DNA of 64,000 nucleotides from Lactarius indigo. Lineage: Eukaryota; Basidiomycota; Agaricomycetes; Russulales; Russulaceae. The notes beneath the pieces were generated by a model. That model did not search any database. It saw nothing but the letters and a program-made list of their open reading frames with translations, and was not told the DNA's origin. Each line of letters starts with the position of its first letter. The first letter of the stretch is position 1. This document shows, one piece after another, positions 12,049 through 20,550 of this stretch. The DNA is taken from NCBI GenBank assembly GCA_025766275.1, contig JAFKAC010000083.1, forward strand, positions 124,001-188,000, in the 5' to 3' direction. Made by a program: the position numbers and the translations under genes.

Positions 12049-12632
12049 TGTTACAATTTCACCCAGACTCATTCTTTCTTTACTTTACCATTCCTCTTCC
12101 AACGCCCTACGAGCCCTGTACGACTACACAGACTTTACAATTACCTGGTTCCTATTGTGCGCCCTGCTTATCGATGATTTCTTTTGATAAAGCTTGACAT
12201 GTGCTAGTTTCCATCCTGTTTTCACCCACACACAACCCCACGTGATTCGCCTTTGTTCCAGCTATATCTATGTCTTGTTCCTCTTATATCTTTCCCTTTA
12301 TCCCTTGATCAAGCGATGGCACCATCTGTTTGTAGCAGCCATACAGTCCAACCCATATTTAAACCTAGTCTTACCTAGCTTGTACGGTAGACTAGACTTC
12401 TTGTGTAAATACTACACTCGTCTAAGGTGGAGTACCTTTACCCTGTCCTTTGCCTTGCGATCCTGTCCTCTGGCTAGGTCTTCGCACCTTAGCTCCCCTC
12501 TACAATCCAAGTGATGTATGTCCTTGTGATCCTTGTGCATCATCCTACTGAAGTCAAGCCGTTGAGCTTGTACTACCATGTATTGACTGACTTGGTACAG
12601 GTCATACCTAATGCCCCTGTAGTGGTGTTACA
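12049..12632 (+). repeat. LTR-G, divergent Gypsy LTR
   Basis: Starts TGTTACAATTTC and ends GGTGTTACA. A TATTTAA box at 12356-12362 lies 33 nt upstream of AGACTAGACTT (12389-12399). Two nt after the LTR is AAGTCTAGTCT (12635-12645), its perfect 11-nt reverse complement. Geometry is the same as in LTR-C but the bases differ. The 5' boundary is inferred from the TGTTAC start; no matching 3' LTR was found. Confidence 0.65.
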
Positions 12633-12659
12633 TTAAGTCTAGTCTCTCAGCTGCACACC

Positions 12660-12861
12660 GTGGCTCTCACCAGCCAAAGCCAAACTCAGTTTATCCGGGA
12701 ATACCTGGAACGACACCCACAAGATGATCTTTGACCCTCCATCAAAGGAACTGCCCTTTGGAGGAATACCCCACATGACGAAGGATACTACATTTACAAT
12801 CCTGACAAGCTCACATACAAGCTGATCAAATACATCGAAGACCAACACATCTGGGCCTACA
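12660..12861 (+). pseudogene. Divergent Gypsy-like gag, first part, split by Gypsy-C
   Basis: Begins GTGGCT with A at -3, just downstream of the LTR-G primer-binding site, as in the other Gypsy Gags. It reads VALTSQSQTQFIREYLERH and then, after a stop and frameshift, EGYYIYNPDKLTYKLIKYIE and DQHIWAY, resembling the N-terminal Gag domain of Gypsy-C (GYFVEFNGPTRFRPVEFNFD). At 12861 it is interrupted by the complete Gypsy-C element. Removing that element and one CTACA copy restores ATCTGGGCCTACATCACC and the frame continues at 20551. The Gag assignment is by position and weak similarity. Confidence 0.6.
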
Positions 12862-13324
12862 TGTTACGGTTTCGCCTCGGACCCTTACTGTACTGGTTGT
12901 GGCTACGGCTGTAAGGTATATTAGTCACAGACTCGGGGTTTACGATAGGAGTTAGGCGTTGAGGGATGACTCGATCCTAGTACAGGTAGTAGTAGTATTA
13001 GGATTGCGGTACTTACGCGATACGTTGGACGCTACGATACGGTGACTCATAGCAGCGCTTGAAAGCCTGCTCTTCTTGTATTTAAGGTAGCTGCGGAAGA
13101 CCAAGATACGCCATCTTGGTCTTCTTCAATCGTCACTTCGAGCCTCTTTCATTCTCATCTCTAAAGACGCGCCTTCCATCAAGGGAAGAGCCTTATCCGA
13201 ATCCTAGTGTCTGCGTACATCTAGAACCCGCCTTCGAGCCATACGCCTTTGCGCGTGATCAGCTAAGTCATAAGAGTCGCCTTAAATCAAGCTCAAGTCG
13301 AGCTAACGTCGTGACGGCGTTACA
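12862..13324 (+). repeat. LTR-C, 5' LTR of Gypsy-C copy 1
   Basis: TGTTACGGTTTCGCC to GACGGCGTTACA. Contains the TATTTAA promoter box at 13079-13085 and a palindrome GAAGACCAAGAT-ACGCC-ATCTTGGTCTTC spanning the predicted transcription start. Confidence 0.97.
13079..13123 (+). promoter_or_regulatory. Gypsy-C core promoter and RNA 5'-end self-primer
   Basis: TATTTAA at 13079 lies 34 nt before ATCTTGGTCTT (13113-13123). That 11-mer is the exact complement of the primer-binding site at 13327-13337. The start site is inferred from TATA spacing and from the known Tf1/sushi mechanism, in which the first 11 nt of the RNA fold back to prime reverse transcription. Confidence 0.75.
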
Positions 13325-13326
13325 TT

Positions 13327-13337
13327 AAGACCAAGAT
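13327..13337 (+). promoter_or_regulatory. Primer-binding site AAGACCAAGAT (self-priming type)
   Basis: Lies 2 nt after the 5' LTR. It pairs over exactly 11 nt with the predicted 5' end of the element's own RNA and does not start with the TGG expected for a tRNA 3'-CCA primer. The same 11-mer sits at the same place in Gypsy-C copy 2 (57855-57865), Gypsy-D (11071-11081, minus) and Gypsy-E (40854-40864, minus). Confidence 0.82.
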
Positions 13338-13344
13338 ATCCATT

Positions 13345-15336
13345 GTGGCGACTGTTAACACCCGAGAACAGTGGACGAGCTTCCGTCCTTATCATTTAGA
13401 CCGGAGAGGAGACCGCAACGTACCAACCCGATTCTTAGGAGCAGCCAGGTGGAGAGATCGAGGAGACGAAACCGGATATTTTGTGGAATTCAACGGACCT
13501 ACGAGGTTCAGACCTGTTGAGTTCAATTTTGATCACCTGTGCTGGGTGGAAGTTACGTGGAATCCTATAGACCACCGCTGGGATGCCGTTAGGCCAGCAG
13601 GAAGACAATACCAGTGCGACATCGACGCACGCGAACTCAATTCACGAGCCGACTGGGGCCCCATTGACGGCCAGCTACGGGAACACTCAACTGGAGAAGC
13701 AGTTAGTGAGGAAACTGAAGAGGACGAACAAAGCGAAGAAAACCGACCTGCAAGTGTCGGGCCTATCGAACAATATACTATCCAACGAGCTGAGTCCCTA
13801 CACATCTCAGAACAACCAGAAGTCATTCACGTACGATCACCGGCAGCAGAAATGGCGACCACCACTATGACAGCCGAAGAAATTATAACGGTTAGGGAAC
13901 AAGCGGCGCGAGAAGCGGCCGAAGCCATTAGACAAGAATCACAGCGGCATCTTATGCCTATCAACCCTGAAACAGGGCACCGTATGACTGCAGACGACGC
14001 AGCAATCTTTCGGGCCATTGGACCCGACCAAGGAGACCCCCCGTCAGGGGATGGAGGGAGACGAGGAGTACCATTGGACCCCCCACCGGGATGGGGAGGA
14101 CCACCCGGAGATGACTTCCCCCGACGTCCAGGAAGAGGAGGAAACCCGCCTGACCTCCTGAACAACCCACCGGAAGGAGGACCCCCGGGAGGGGGAGGAG
14201 GCGGTGGTGGAGGAGGAGCAGGGGGCGGAGGCCAAGGACATGAAAAACTAACCGGTGAACCTCCCACCATCTTTGACGGCGATCGTACTAAAGTGGATTC
14301 ATTCCTCACACAATGGCATGTCTATTGGGGGATGAACCTCGACACCCCTGTCATGCGCAACGACTACCGACGGAGCCTCTTGTTTCTGTCTTATATAAAA
14401 GGGGTATCAGTCAGCGAATGGGTACTTTCGTACCTCAAATGGCTCAACCGGCAGATACAACGAGGGATAGACCAGCACACGCGCGATCTGTGGAACGCAG
14501 TGGCAGAGGGATTTAACCAAAGGTTCGTCAACACCCTCGAACGCGAACAAGCTCAAGCGCTTCTTAGAAAAGGGCTCAAGATGGTTGACGGAGATATTGA
14601 CAAGTACGTCAACGAGTTTGAAGAAGCCGCCAGGAAGGCCGGATACCGTCTCAATGACCCCCAAACAATCGACCTCTTTACCAAGGGGTTGCCCAAGAAA
14701 CTTTACGAAAAAACCTACGATTTGGACGAGCCGGAGACATTCGATGAGTGGAAGCGGGCGACGCTCCGGAGGCAGCGCAATTACATCCACATCCGTGCGC
14801 GAGTGGATGAGTATAAAGACAACAAGCCCAAAAAGACAGGAAACGCCGGATGGACCGTCCCCCAGAATCTCGCCAACCCATGGGCAATGGACACCTCCGC
14901 TGACCGAACCAAAGCACGACTAGCGGGATCGGAAGAGATCGATTATGGCAAGCCACCATATACTAACTCACCCCCCTTCCCGCCGAGAGGAGGGCCAGGA
15001 GTCCGGGGTCGAGGAAGGGGAGGGTCGCGACGAGACCTAAGGACGGTGTTATGTTACAACTGTAACGCGCCAGGCCATCTCTCACGAAATTGTCCCCATC
15101 CTAGGCAGCCGCGACAGTGGCAACCACAGAACCCCGGACCCTCCAGTGTCCGGATGACGGAAACCGACTACTACGCACAGGAATCGCCACCAGCCCAGAT
15201 ACAAGCTGCCTCAACCAGCAAAACCGCCGAAGAACGTGCCAAAGAATGGCTCACCGGAGTCGCAAACGCGCCCGACGAAGTAAAAGACCTGATATTGCAG
15301 GATCTGTGGGGAAAGGAGGGTTTTCGGAGCGCCTGA
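13345..15336 (+). CDS. gag: Gypsy-C Gag, putative GUG start
   Basis: 663 codons. The frame has no ATG before codon 170, yet the conserved N-terminal domain precedes it. GTG at 13345 has A at -3 and G at +4, the same position as in the LTR-D, E and G families, so GUG initiation is the best guess; splicing from an upstream exon is the alternative. Domains: N-terminal domain (about 1-100), acidic and Gly/Pro-rich linker (about 115-305), retrotransposon gag domain (about 310-480, TQWHVYWGMNLDTP and REQAQALLRKGLKM) and a CCHC knuckle CYNCNAPGHLSRNC near 568-581. Gag should assemble particles and package RNA. It ends at TGA 15334, 10 nt after a -1 slippery heptamer. Confidence 0.93.
   Translation: MATVNTREQWTSFRPYHLDRRGDRNVPTRFLGAARWRDRGDETGYFVEFNGPTRFRPVEFNFDHLCWVEVTWNPIDHRWDAVRPAGRQYQCDIDARELNSRADWGPIDGQLREHSTGEAVSEETEEDEQSEENRPASVGPIEQYTIQRAESLHISEQPEVIHVRSPAAEMATTTMTAEEIITVREQAAREAAEAIRQESQRHLMPINPETGHRMTADDAAIFRAIGPDQGDPPSGDGGRRGVPLDPPPGWGGPPGDDFPRRPGRGGNPPDLLNNPPEGGPPGGGGGGGGGGAGGGGQGHEKLTGEPPTIFDGDRTKVDSFLTQWHVYWGMNLDTPVMRNDYRRSLLFLSYIKGVSVSEWVLSYLKWLNRQIQRGIDQHTRDLWNAVAEGFNQRFVNTLEREQAQALLRKGLKMVDGDIDKYVNEFEEAARKAGYRLNDPQTIDLFTKGLPKKLYEKTYDLDEPETFDEWKRATLRRQRNYIHIRARVDEYKDNKPKKTGNAGWTVPQNLANPWAMDTSADRTKARLAGSEEIDYGKPPYTNSPPFPPRGGPGVRGRGRGGSRRDLRTVLCYNCNAPGHLSRNCPHPRQPRQWQPQNPGPSSVRMTETDYYAQESPPAQIQAASTSKTAEERAKEWLTGVANAPDEVKDLILQDLWGKEGFRSA
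15318..15324 (+). promoter_or_regulatory. -1 ribosomal frameshift site GGGTTTT between Gag and Pol
   Basis: In gag phase the bases read G GGT TTT, the X XXY YYZ pattern. Four codons later gag stops. Slipping back one base joins Gag to the open Pol frame (GF-SERLNPSAW). A short stem can form just downstream (ACCC at 15337-15340 with GGGT). The heptamer is conserved in phase in Gypsy-B (3967-3973), Gypsy-E (minus, near 38843) and copy 2 (59840-59846). Confidence 0.8.
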
Positions 15337-18300
15337 ACCCGTCGGCCTGGGTGAGGGCTCTAAATTGTAATTCTGTAATCATGACGCGCTTTCGTTCTCT
15401 TCGAATTCCAGTCTCGATTCGTACGAATTACCGAATGGCCGACATAAAAGCATTGGTGGACTCGGGAGCCACCGACAACTTCATACACCCGAACTTCATC
15501 AAAAAGATGGGTATAGGGGTCCAGCAACTGACCCGACCGCGAAAAGTCTGGAATATAGACAGTACGGAGAATAAAGCTGGGTCCATTACTCACTTCACCG
15601 ATCTGGACGTATACGCCAATGGGTACCACAGAACCATGAGATTCCTTATCACAAATCTAGGAAACGAAGAGGTTGTCCTGGGATATCCTTGGTTGGCAAC
15701 TTATGAACCAACCATTAATTGGAGAGACGCGGTCATACACGAAGAGGTCATGCCGGTCGTGATCAGCACACAGGACAGTCTGGACCGTCACACCGTCATC
15801 GCGACCGCCCTAACTAACGATGAAAAAGAGGCGATAGCCCTCGAACTAGACGAGGAGGACACGTACTTGCGAGCAACTACGTCCACAGAATTGGCCATCC
15901 AGGCCAAAGGAGAAGAAAAGCCCGTAGAACTGCCGGCAGTCTACCACGCCTTCCAACAACTCTTCAGCGAAGAAGCGTCACAACGATTCCCCCCCGCAAG
16001 GCCGTGGGACCACGCAATAGACTTCAAGCCGGGGACCCCTTCAGCAATAGATTGCAAAATATACCCATTAACACAAGAAGAAGAAGGGAAGCTCAAGGAA
16101 TTTCTGGACGAGAAACTACAGCAGGGATATCTGCGACCCTCCATATCCCCGTACGCATCATCGTTCTTCTTTGTCAAAAAGAAGGATGGAAAACTACGCC
16201 CCGTACAGGACTACCGCACCATCAATTCATACACAATACGGAACCAATATCCACTTCCCCTAATTCAAGACCTCATTTACGACCTCAGCAACGCCCACAT
16301 CTATACGAAGCTCGACATCCGTTGGGGATATAATAATATCAGGATACGAGACGGTGATCAGGAGAAGGCGGCCTTCAAGACCAAGTTTGGCCTTTTTGAG
16401 CCAACGGTGATGTTCTTCGGTCTTACCAACTCGCCGGCAACCTTCCAAACGATGATGAACCACATCTATCGTGATACCATCGCGAAGCACGAACTCCGTG
16501 GAACCGTTATCCGTGTCTACATGGACGACATTGGTATCGCTACACGGGAAAGCGCTACGACCGCTGACCACATAGCCGCGGTAACAGACGTTCTTCGCGT
16601 CGCTCAGGAGCACGATCTCTACTTCAAGCTTGAAAAGTGCCTTTTCCATCAACCTCGGATGGATTACCTGGGGGTAATCCTTGAAAAGGGGGTAACACGT
16701 ATGGACCCGGTAAAAGTTCGCGGCATCAAAGACTGGCCGACACCAACCAAGGTCAGGGACGTGCGGTCATTTTTGGGTTTCTGTAACTTTTACCGCCTTT
16801 TCATCCGAGGTTTCGCAACCCATGCACGACCACTCAACCGGTTAACGAGGAAAGATGCCGAGTGGAACTGGGGAGATGATGAAGAACGGGCCTTCAAAAC
16901 CCTCAAACGACTCATAACGGAAGAACCGGTACTAGCACACCCCAACTTACAAGACCAGTTCGAGTTAGAAGTCGATGCGTCAGGATTCGCGGTAGGCGCA
17001 GTACTCCTACAAAAGAAAAATGACGGTCGCAAGCATCCTATAGGATACTATTCGGCAACGCTGAATGAAGCGGAGCGAAACTACGACATTTACGACCTAG
17101 AACTTCTCGCCATCGTCAAAGCCCTTCGTCACTGGAGACCTCTGCTCGCAGGGTCTCCACACAAGATCAAAATATTCTCAGATCACCTAAATCTCCAGTA
17201 CTGGAAAACCCCGCAGAAGATCAGTCGAAGGGTCGCTCGAGAAGTGCTAGAATTGATGGAATACGACTTCGAGATCCATCACATCAAAGGAAAGAACAAT
17301 GGCAGAGCGGATGCGCTATCACGACGGCCAGACTACGACCAGGGAGAGGGAGACAACCAAGGTGTGATCGTCTTACCTCCGGAGGTATTCATACGAGCCA
17401 CTAATGCTGCACGCACGTTGGAAACACATCCGATGATGCAACCGCCGAGGCGACGACAAGACCCCGCCATAATCAAGACCTGGGTCGATGCTCATCGCCT
17501 CAAAAAGATAGAAGGGGAGTGGTACAAGGACGGACGACTGGTGGTCACAGGACCCATGACAGCATACCGGGCCATTATACAAGACCATCACGACCCACCG
17601 GTACACGGACATCCTGGAATAAGCAGGACACAACGGATCGTAGAGCGACACCATTGGTGGCCGAGTATTCGCCGGGACGTGTATGAGTACGTTACAGGAT
17701 GTGCTGACTGTCAGCGAATCAAAGTCAATACAAGACCAACTCGCGCACCATTACACCCAATCACCGCTGCCAAGGACGCCCCTCCCTTCCATACTATTGC
17801 CCTTGACTTCATCACCAAACTACCGACCTCACAGTCGTACGACAGTATCTTGACCGTTACTGATCACGATTGCAGCAAAGCATCCATATTCATTCCCTGC
17901 AATGAGGAGATCACAGCAGAGGAAACCGCCATTCTGTACGTCAACCATGTGTTCAAACGATTCGGATTACCGCGTAAAATTATTAGTGACCGAGACCCCC
18001 GGTTCACCTCTAAATTCACACGAGAGATATGCCGTATACTGGGCATCCAACAGAACATCTCTACGGCTTACCATCCACGCATGGACGGACAATCAGAACG
18101 GACCAATCAGTGGCTTGAACAATATCTACGATTCTGGGCCAACGAGCGTCAAGATAATTGGGCAGCGTATCTCCCGATAGCAGAATTCGCTCACAACAAT
18201 TGGCCCCACGAACACACGAAACAATCGCCATTCATGCTTTTGATGGGGTACAACCCGACCGCCGATTGGACGGATAAGCCATCTCCAATCCCGAATGCAA

Positions 18301-20057
18301 TCACCAGACTGACACAATTAAAGGAGGCACGCCGGCTTGCCCAAGACCTTATCAAAAAGGCACAGGATAACTGGGTTCGGCATAAAGATACTCCACGCTA
18401 TCAAGTTGGCGATCAGGTGTGGCTGGAGGGAAGGCATCTACGGACCAATCAACCCACAGCGAAATTGGCGGCGCGACGCCACGGACCATTTAAAGTGGTA
18501 CAGGTGATGTCCCCATACAATTACCGCCTCGAACTTCCCACGCAGTGGAGCATCCATCCAGTGTTTCACATCGATCTTCTCACGCCGTACAAACATACGG
18601 CCTTTCACGGCGAAAACTTTCCACGACCACCGCCGGATCTTGTGGAAGGAGAGGAGGAATACGAAGTCGAGGCCATTCTGGACTCGCGGCATTTCGGCCG
18701 CCGCAAGAAGCTCCAGTACCTCATCAAATGGAAGGGTTATTCGGACTCGGAGAACCAGTGGGTCGATGAAAATGACGTATTCGCACCAGACGCGATCAAG
18801 GCGTATCAGGAAGGCCGGACGGGTGTACGATCTCTTAAAAGCCAGCCCACGAACGACCAAGGAGAGTATCATTCCTACCTCCGATCCACTCAGACGTCTA
18901 TGCCCACTTCTCCTCTCAGACATGTCACCACGGCGATCCTCCTCGACCAAGTCGCACAAGACGCCGCCAACCTCATCGAAGACGACGAAGAAACCGTGGT
19001 TCAACAGGTCCAGCTCACTCCGTACACACCTGCAAACATGCGAGCGGGGCATATCACCGCTCAAGAATGGGCTAGCGTCCTACAGAGGTTCCCCGACCCG
19101 ACTCACCAGCCCGACGACGAGCAGCAGCATGCCGTCGCTCACATCTTCAGAGACGACAACGGCAATCGAGAACCCGTTGCCATTATCCCCCCAGGTGACG
19201 ACCTCATCGGCACGAGGGGAATTCTCCCCGCCGATCGTCCCCTCGAAGACCCAACAGGAGTTAGAAGCAGCGGAGGACTGGCGGAGAGTGGCGAAGGAGT
19301 GGGCCGACGAACAACTGCGCTTAGCGCAGAGGAGATTGAGCGAGTTACGGCAGCGCAGGCAGCGCTCTCTAACGACGATGCTCACGCTGACGACGAAGAT
19401 TACTACCCGGTCAGACACCCCCTCCTTCGAACGCACAGCCACCCTACTAATCCCCGAATCACCCCATGGCTCGTTCACACCGACGGAACCCCCATGTCTC
19501 GAGGACGTGTGCGATTGCCCGGCGTCGCACTTCACACCCCCATTACGCACGACGACGACCCCGCGCAGGTCCTTGCGCCTGAAGGGTTCAGGGCGAATCG
19601 ACAGCCCCATTACATTCACTTCCCCATCACCGGACCCGACGGCGTAGAGAGGAACGCCAGTCATGTTCAGATTGTCAGAGGTGCGAACCCTTTCATACTA
19701 GGACTCATCCCCGGCTCTCCCCATCTCTACGGCAAACCTCTCTACGCCTTCCCGATGCTATCGGCTGCGAGACGCGCCTTCATCGCCCACGAGGATCTAG
19801 TTATCCTCGCCTCCGACAAGATCACGGACCGCGCCCTGAACCGCATTGGAGACGAGTCTCTGACTGCGGAGGTGACGCGTTATCGAGCAGCCGCATACGA
19901 AGAAGAACGGCTTGCGGCTCGCATTCGCCAGCTCCAGGCAATGCGACTGTCAGCAAGGGACGACAAGCAGGACTGCATCTACCGCTTGGAGAGGGCTAAC
20001 GTCTTTGAGCGGATCAGCGACGAGCAGTCTACATGGACGGCGAGGGACTTTCGGTGA
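15322..20057 (+). CDS. pol: Gypsy-C Pol polyprotein (PR-RT-RH-IN-chromodomain-CTD)
   Basis: The open frame extends from 15117, but translation should enter through the frameshift at 15318-15324. Counting from 15117: protease DSGAT at residue 115; reverse transcriptase YMDD at 468; RNase H with EVDASGF; H2C2 integrase zinc finger near 825-865; integrase core Asp897, Asp958, Glu994 (D35E spacing); GPF-type module (RHGPFKVVQVMSPYNYRLEL); chromodomain about 1180-1235, expected to read histone marks and steer integration. A further ~400 residues follow that I cannot assign. No stop codons. Near the catalytic Glu this copy has Met (HPRMDGQSE) where copy 2 has Thr, a CpG C-to-T change that might affect activity. 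Confidence 0.95.
18922..19647 (+). CDS. Candidate overlapping +1-frame ORF in Gypsy-C pol
   Basis: From ATG at 18922 (MSPRRSSSTKSHKTP) there are 241 codons in the +1 frame of pol; the frame itself is open from before 18640. A helical Arg/Trp-rich segment (EDWRRVAKEWADEQLRLAQR, then RLSELRQRRQR) lies at 19273-19366, and it ends RLKGSGRIDSPITF... stop. Gypsy-E starts MSPKQCSSTPSHKTP and has EGWKRVAAAWQKEQL; Gypsy-B has QEWKETVARWQQEQL. By my hand alignment the helical segment is about 56% identical between C and E in this frame versus about 36% in the pol frame. Translation mechanism unknown: leaky scanning seems unlikely so far downstream, so splicing, an internal promoter or +1 frameshifting would be needed. 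Confidence 0.5.
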   Translation: MSPRRSSSTKSHKTPPTSSKTTKKPWFNRSSSLRTHLQTCERGISPLKNGLASYRGSPTRLTSPTTSSSMPSLTSSETTTAIENPLPLSPQVTTSSARGEFSPPIVPSKTQQELEAAEDWRRVAKEWADEQLRLAQRRLSELRQRRQRSLTTMLTLTTKITTRSDTPSFERTATLLIPESPHGSFTPTEPPCLEDVCDCPASHFTPPLRTTTTPRRSLRLKGSGRIDSPITFTSPSPDPTA

Positions 20058-20087
20058 GTCTGGGGACTCACGCTGAAAAGGGGGTGA

Positions 20088-20550
20088 TGTTACGGTTTCG
20101 CCTCGGACCCTTACTGTACCGGTTGTGGCTACGGCTGTAAGGTATATTAGTCACGGACTCGGGGTTTACGATAGGAGTTAGGCGTTGAGGGATGACTCGA
20201 TCCTAGTACAGGTAGTAGTAGTATTAGGATTGCGGTACTTACGCGATACGTTGGACGCTACGATACGGTGACTCATAGCAGCGCTTGAAAGCCTGCTCTT
20301 CTTGTATTTAAGGTAGCTGCGGAAGACCAAGATACGCCATCTTGGTCTTCTTCAATCGTCACTTCGAGCCTCTTTCATTCTCATCTCTAAAGACGCGCCT
20401 TCCATCAAGGGAAGAGCCTTATCCGAATCCTAGTGTCTGCGTACATCTAGAACCCGCCTTCGAGCCATACGCCTTTGCGCGTGATCAGCTAAGTCATAAG
20501 AGTCGCCTTAAATCAAGCTCAAGTCGAGCTAACGTCGTGACGGCGTTACA
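20088..20550 (+). repeat. LTR-C, 3' LTR of Gypsy-C copy 1
   Basis: 463 bp, preceded by the polypurine tract AAAAGGGGGTGA and followed by the TSD CTACA (20551-20555). Matches the 5' LTR except for two transitions noticed. Confidence 0.97.

Larger units (their letters stand above)
12862..20550 (+). mobile_element. Gypsy-C copy 1, complete chromodomain LTR retrotransposon
   Basis: 7,689 bp with two 463-bp LTRs, flanked on both sides by CTACA. The LTRs differ at two positions that I can see (C/T and G/A), so insertion is recent. Gag and Pol are both open with no premature stop. Self-primer site, -1 frameshift site and polypurine tract (AAAAGGGGGTGA) are present. Inserted into the divergent gag of the LTR-G element. 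A second copy starts at 57390 and a solo LTR lies at 40906. Confidence 0.97.

Noticed and set aside
13583..13870. 95-codon +1-frame ORF within gag, with a similar one at 10494-10787 in Gypsy-D
   Set aside because: Here the gag frame itself is strongly conserved, and the alternate-frame similarity follows from it, unlike the pol overlap.
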